NCBI GenBank assembly: GCA_017642695.1
Contig: JAEPQD010000002.1
Location: forward strand, 186,001 to 250,000
Source of the DNA: Parvibaculum sp.
GTDB taxonomy: Bacteria > Pseudomonadota > Alphaproteobacteria > Parvibaculales > Parvibaculaceae
Reading direction: 5' to 3'
DNA length: 64,000 nt
Shown here: positions 62,724 to 64,000 of the stretch, piece by piece
How the letters are laid out: each line of letters starts with the position of its first letter
Position numbering within the stretch: the first letter of the stretch is position 1
Translations under genes and position numbers: made by a program
Notes under the pieces: model-generated
Databases searched by the model: none
Seen by the model: only the letters and a program-made list of their open reading frames with translations
Told to the model about the DNA's origin: nothing

Positions 62724-63131
62724 TTATCCCCGCCTGGCCTCCATCCGCCCGTCGAGCAGCGCCGCGGCGGCGAAGGCCGCCGTCGCGGCGAGCGGAATGA
62801 GCACGCCCGCGGGCAGGCCGAACAGGGCGAGTTCGGAACCGCCCTCATAGGTCACGTAACCGCCATAGACGTCTCCCAGCGCATGCGCCAGGACGACGCT
62901 GCCCATCACCCAGCCGCCGATGAGGCTCGCCAGGCGGACGGCCCCGCGCACCCAGACAAGCCAGAGACAGAGAGCCGCGAGGCCGGTATTGGTCAGAAGC
63001 TGCCAGACATCGTGGAAGCGCGCATGCGGCGGCCAGTCCGGGTTGAAGACATGTGTGGCGTTCACTTCGAGGACGGGGATCAGCACGGCGAAAACGAGGA
63101 GGCCGGCGGTCGCCAGAATCCGGGCGGTCAT
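62724..63131 (-). CDS. Four-TM membrane protein (unknown)
   Basis: A 135-residue protein with four hydrophobic helices (LATAGLLVFAVLIPVLEV, LLTNTGLAALCLWLVWV, LIGGWVMGSVVLAHALG, LIPLAATAAFAAAALLDG). A conserved-looking ATHVFNPDWPPHARFHD stretch lies in the first loop. I do not recall a function. The gene is divergent from the TetR gene, and both share two operators; it is therefore the likely target of that repressor. Confidence 0.75.
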   Translation of the reverse strand: MTARILATAGLLVFAVLIPVLEVNATHVFNPDWPPHARFHDVWQLLTNTGLAALCLWLVWVRGAVRLASLIGGWVMGSVVLAHALGDVYGGYVTYEGGSELALFGLPAGVLIPLAATAAFAAAALLDGRMEARRG

Positions 63132-63169
63132 GGGCGTTTTCCTTTTCCTCCGGCGCGCGGCCGGTTATG

Positions 63170-63182
63170 TTGACACTGTCAA
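63170..63182. promoter_or_regulatory. TetR-family operator, site 1
   Basis: TTGACA, C, TGTCAA: perfect 6-1-6 palindrome between divergent start codons. Confidence 0.75.
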
Positions 63183-63195
63183 TAAAGACTCAATC

Positions 63196-63208
63196 TTGAC
63201 GGTGTCAA
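63196..63208. promoter_or_regulatory. TetR-family operator, site 2
   Basis: TTGAC, GGT, GTCAA: the same palindrome with two central changes, 26 bases from site 1 and 7-19 bases before the TetR start. Tandem spacing suggests autorepression and repression of the membrane-protein gene. Confidence 0.75.
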
Positions 63209-63214
63209 TATAAA

Positions 63215-63826
63215 ATGGCGAAACGGGCCGCTCCCTATCATCACGGCGATCTGCGCCGCGCCTTGCTCGCGGCGGCCCTTGCCCTGCTGGACGAGGGGGG
63301 CGTCGATGCGGTCACGATCCGCGCGGTGGCGCGGCGGACCGGCGTCACCCATGCCGCGCCCGCCAATCATTTTCGCGACCGCGAGGCGCTGCTGACGGCG
63401 CTTGCGGCGGAGATTTTCACGAAGCTTTCGGCGCTGATCTCGAAGCGCCTCGAAAAGGCGGGCGGAAGCCGCGACGCCCGCATCCGCGTCTTCGCCGATG
63501 CGGCCATCGATTTCGGGCTCCGGCATCCGCACCGCTTCAGGCTGATCTGGCGGCGCGACAGCCTCGACGGGGCCGACGATGCGCTGAACCGCGCCATGGA
63601 TGGCATCTACGACCGGCTGGTGGCGGAGCTCGCGGCCGGCCGGGGCAGGGCGGCGGTGAGCGCCGATACGCAGGCGATCGGGCTCTGGTCGATGGTGCAT
63701 GGCTATGTCTGCATGAGGCTCGACGGCAATCTCGTGTCGAAGGCCGACGAGGCCACGGGCGAGCCGCGCCGCAAGGCCATCGTCACGGCCTTTCTCGACG
63801 GCATCGGCGGCGGCGCAAAAAAATGA
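63215..63826 (+). CDS. TetR/AcrR-family transcriptional repressor
   Basis: A 203-residue regulator. The N-terminal HTH reads DLRRALLAAALALLDEGGVDAVTIRAVARRTGVTHAAPANHFRDREALL, where TIRAVARRTGVTHAAPANHF is the recognition region. The C-terminal all-helical ligand domain contains GLRHPHRFRLIWRRDSLDG. The gene is divergent from the membrane protein at 62724; two matched palindromes lie between them. Ligand unknown. Confidence 0.93.
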   Translation: MAKRAAPYHHGDLRRALLAAALALLDEGGVDAVTIRAVARRTGVTHAAPANHFRDREALLTALAAEIFTKLSALISKRLEKAGGSRDARIRVFADAAIDFGLRHPHRFRLIWRRDSLDGADDALNRAMDGIYDRLVAELAAGRGRAAVSADTQAIGLWSMVHGYVCMRLDGNLVSKADEATGEPRRKAIVTAFLDGIGGGAKK

Positions 63827-63827
63827 C

Positions 63828-63849
63828 GGCGCGGGATCGCTCCCGCGCC
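63828..63849 (-). terminator. Terminator hairpin after the Fis-type HTH gene
   Basis: GGCGCGGGA, TCGC, TCCCGCGCC. Leftward on the minus strand it is followed by four bases and seven T residues, so it ends the gene at 63909. Confidence 0.65.
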
Positions 63850-63908
63850 GCCTGATTCCCCTCGTAACGGTCCCTTGCGGGATCGTTCAGCGCCCCTCGA
63901 AAAGGCCG

Positions 63909-64000
63909 TCAGCCTTCGCGCACCTCGAGCCCCATGTCGCGCACCTTGCGGTAGAGCGTCGAGCGGCCGATGCCGAGGCGGCGGGCGACTTCCGTCATGT
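63909..64000 (-). CDS. NtrC-type sigma-54 activator, C-terminal HTH only (5' end outside window)
   Basis: The minus-strand frame ends in TEVARRLGIGRSTLYRKVRD, then MGLEVREG: the Fis-type HTH at the C-terminus of NtrC-family enhancer-binding proteins or Fis relatives. Only 30 codons are present, so the upstream AAA+ domain cannot be confirmed. Confidence 0.7.
   Translation of the reverse strand, partial: MTEVARRLGIGRSTLYRKVRDMGLEVREG

Noticed and set aside
62582..62733. Repeated TTATCCCC as DnaA boxes
   Set aside because: DnaA boxes need TTATCCACA; the Cs at positions 7-9 are wrong. The pattern comes from the inverted repeats.
62630..62848. Minus-strand ORF ending in RLIPGSNRG
   Set aside because: It is a frame across the inverted repeats and the membrane-protein end, without a start signal or domain.
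1..64000. CRISPR array, insertion sequence, integrase, rRNA genes
   Set aside because: I looked for regularly spaced direct repeats, transposase motifs and rRNA signatures and saw none.

Overview
This is a GC-rich chromosomal window from an alphaproteobacterium. The evidence is CpdR, GapR (DUF2312) beside DUF1244 and pyruvate kinase, the 41-residue cysteine-free ribosomal protein L36 typical of the class, a HisKA_2 sensor kinase, and an AbcR-like small RNA candidate. The many lipid- and hydrophobe-handling genes would fit a Parvibaculum-like Rhizobiales relative, but the genus is inference. I see no insertion sequence, integrase or CRISPR array.

Layout. 1-5.2 kb: an envelope-remodelling locus, with an OmpR-type regulator (partial), sensor kinase, EptA-type phosphoethanolamine transferase, PAP2 phosphatase and a diacylglycerol-kinase-type lipid kinase. 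5.2-10.7 kb: HAD hydrolase, a GltB-like FMN/Fe-S protein, a lytic transglycosylase, a candidate sRNA with its own terminator, an N-formylglutamate amidohydrolase, cpdR and tRNA-Val(GAC). 10.9-31 kb: export and hydrophobic-compound functions: a tripartite RND pump, an outer-membrane barrel, a LolA-like protein, an MMPL/RND lipid exporter, a DUF1329 protein, a thiolase/DUF35 pair, a TauD dioxygenase, a radical SAM enzyme, GSTs, a nitroreductase and an arylsulfatase. 35-54 kb: acyl-CoA dehydrogenase (34-35 kb), MFS and CPBP membrane proteins, two further alpha/beta hydrolases, rpmJ, pyk with glycerate 2-kinase, the DUF1244/gapR housekeeping block, a voltage-gated-type ion channel and small proteins.

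The most striking feature is a duplicated three-gene cassette. At 31.0-34.0 kb and again at 54.8-57.8 kb an outer-membrane beta-barrel gene is transcribed divergently from an operon of an HSL-type alpha/beta hydrolase and a short LuxR-type HTH protein, with the last two overlapping and the HTH gene using GTG. All three proteins are paralogous between the copies. Near the middle of each divergent region lies one perfect inverted repeat with two-base spacing and shared outer bases (TCA...TGA). Between the copies, at 50.1-51.8 kb, a third gene fuses a LuxR HTH to an alpha/beta hydrolase in one polypeptide. Together these suggest an undescribed hydrolase-linked transcriptional control system governing an outer-membrane protein.

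From 57.9 to 62.4 kb lies a single very large gene of visibly lower G+C encoding an HNH-like nuclease domain, a NACHT/STAND NTPase and a long helical-repeat C-terminus. It is probably an anti-phage NLR-like protein and is preceded by three perfect inverted repeats. The window ends with a small membrane protein, a TetR regulator with two clear operators, and the 3' end of a Fis-type HTH gene.
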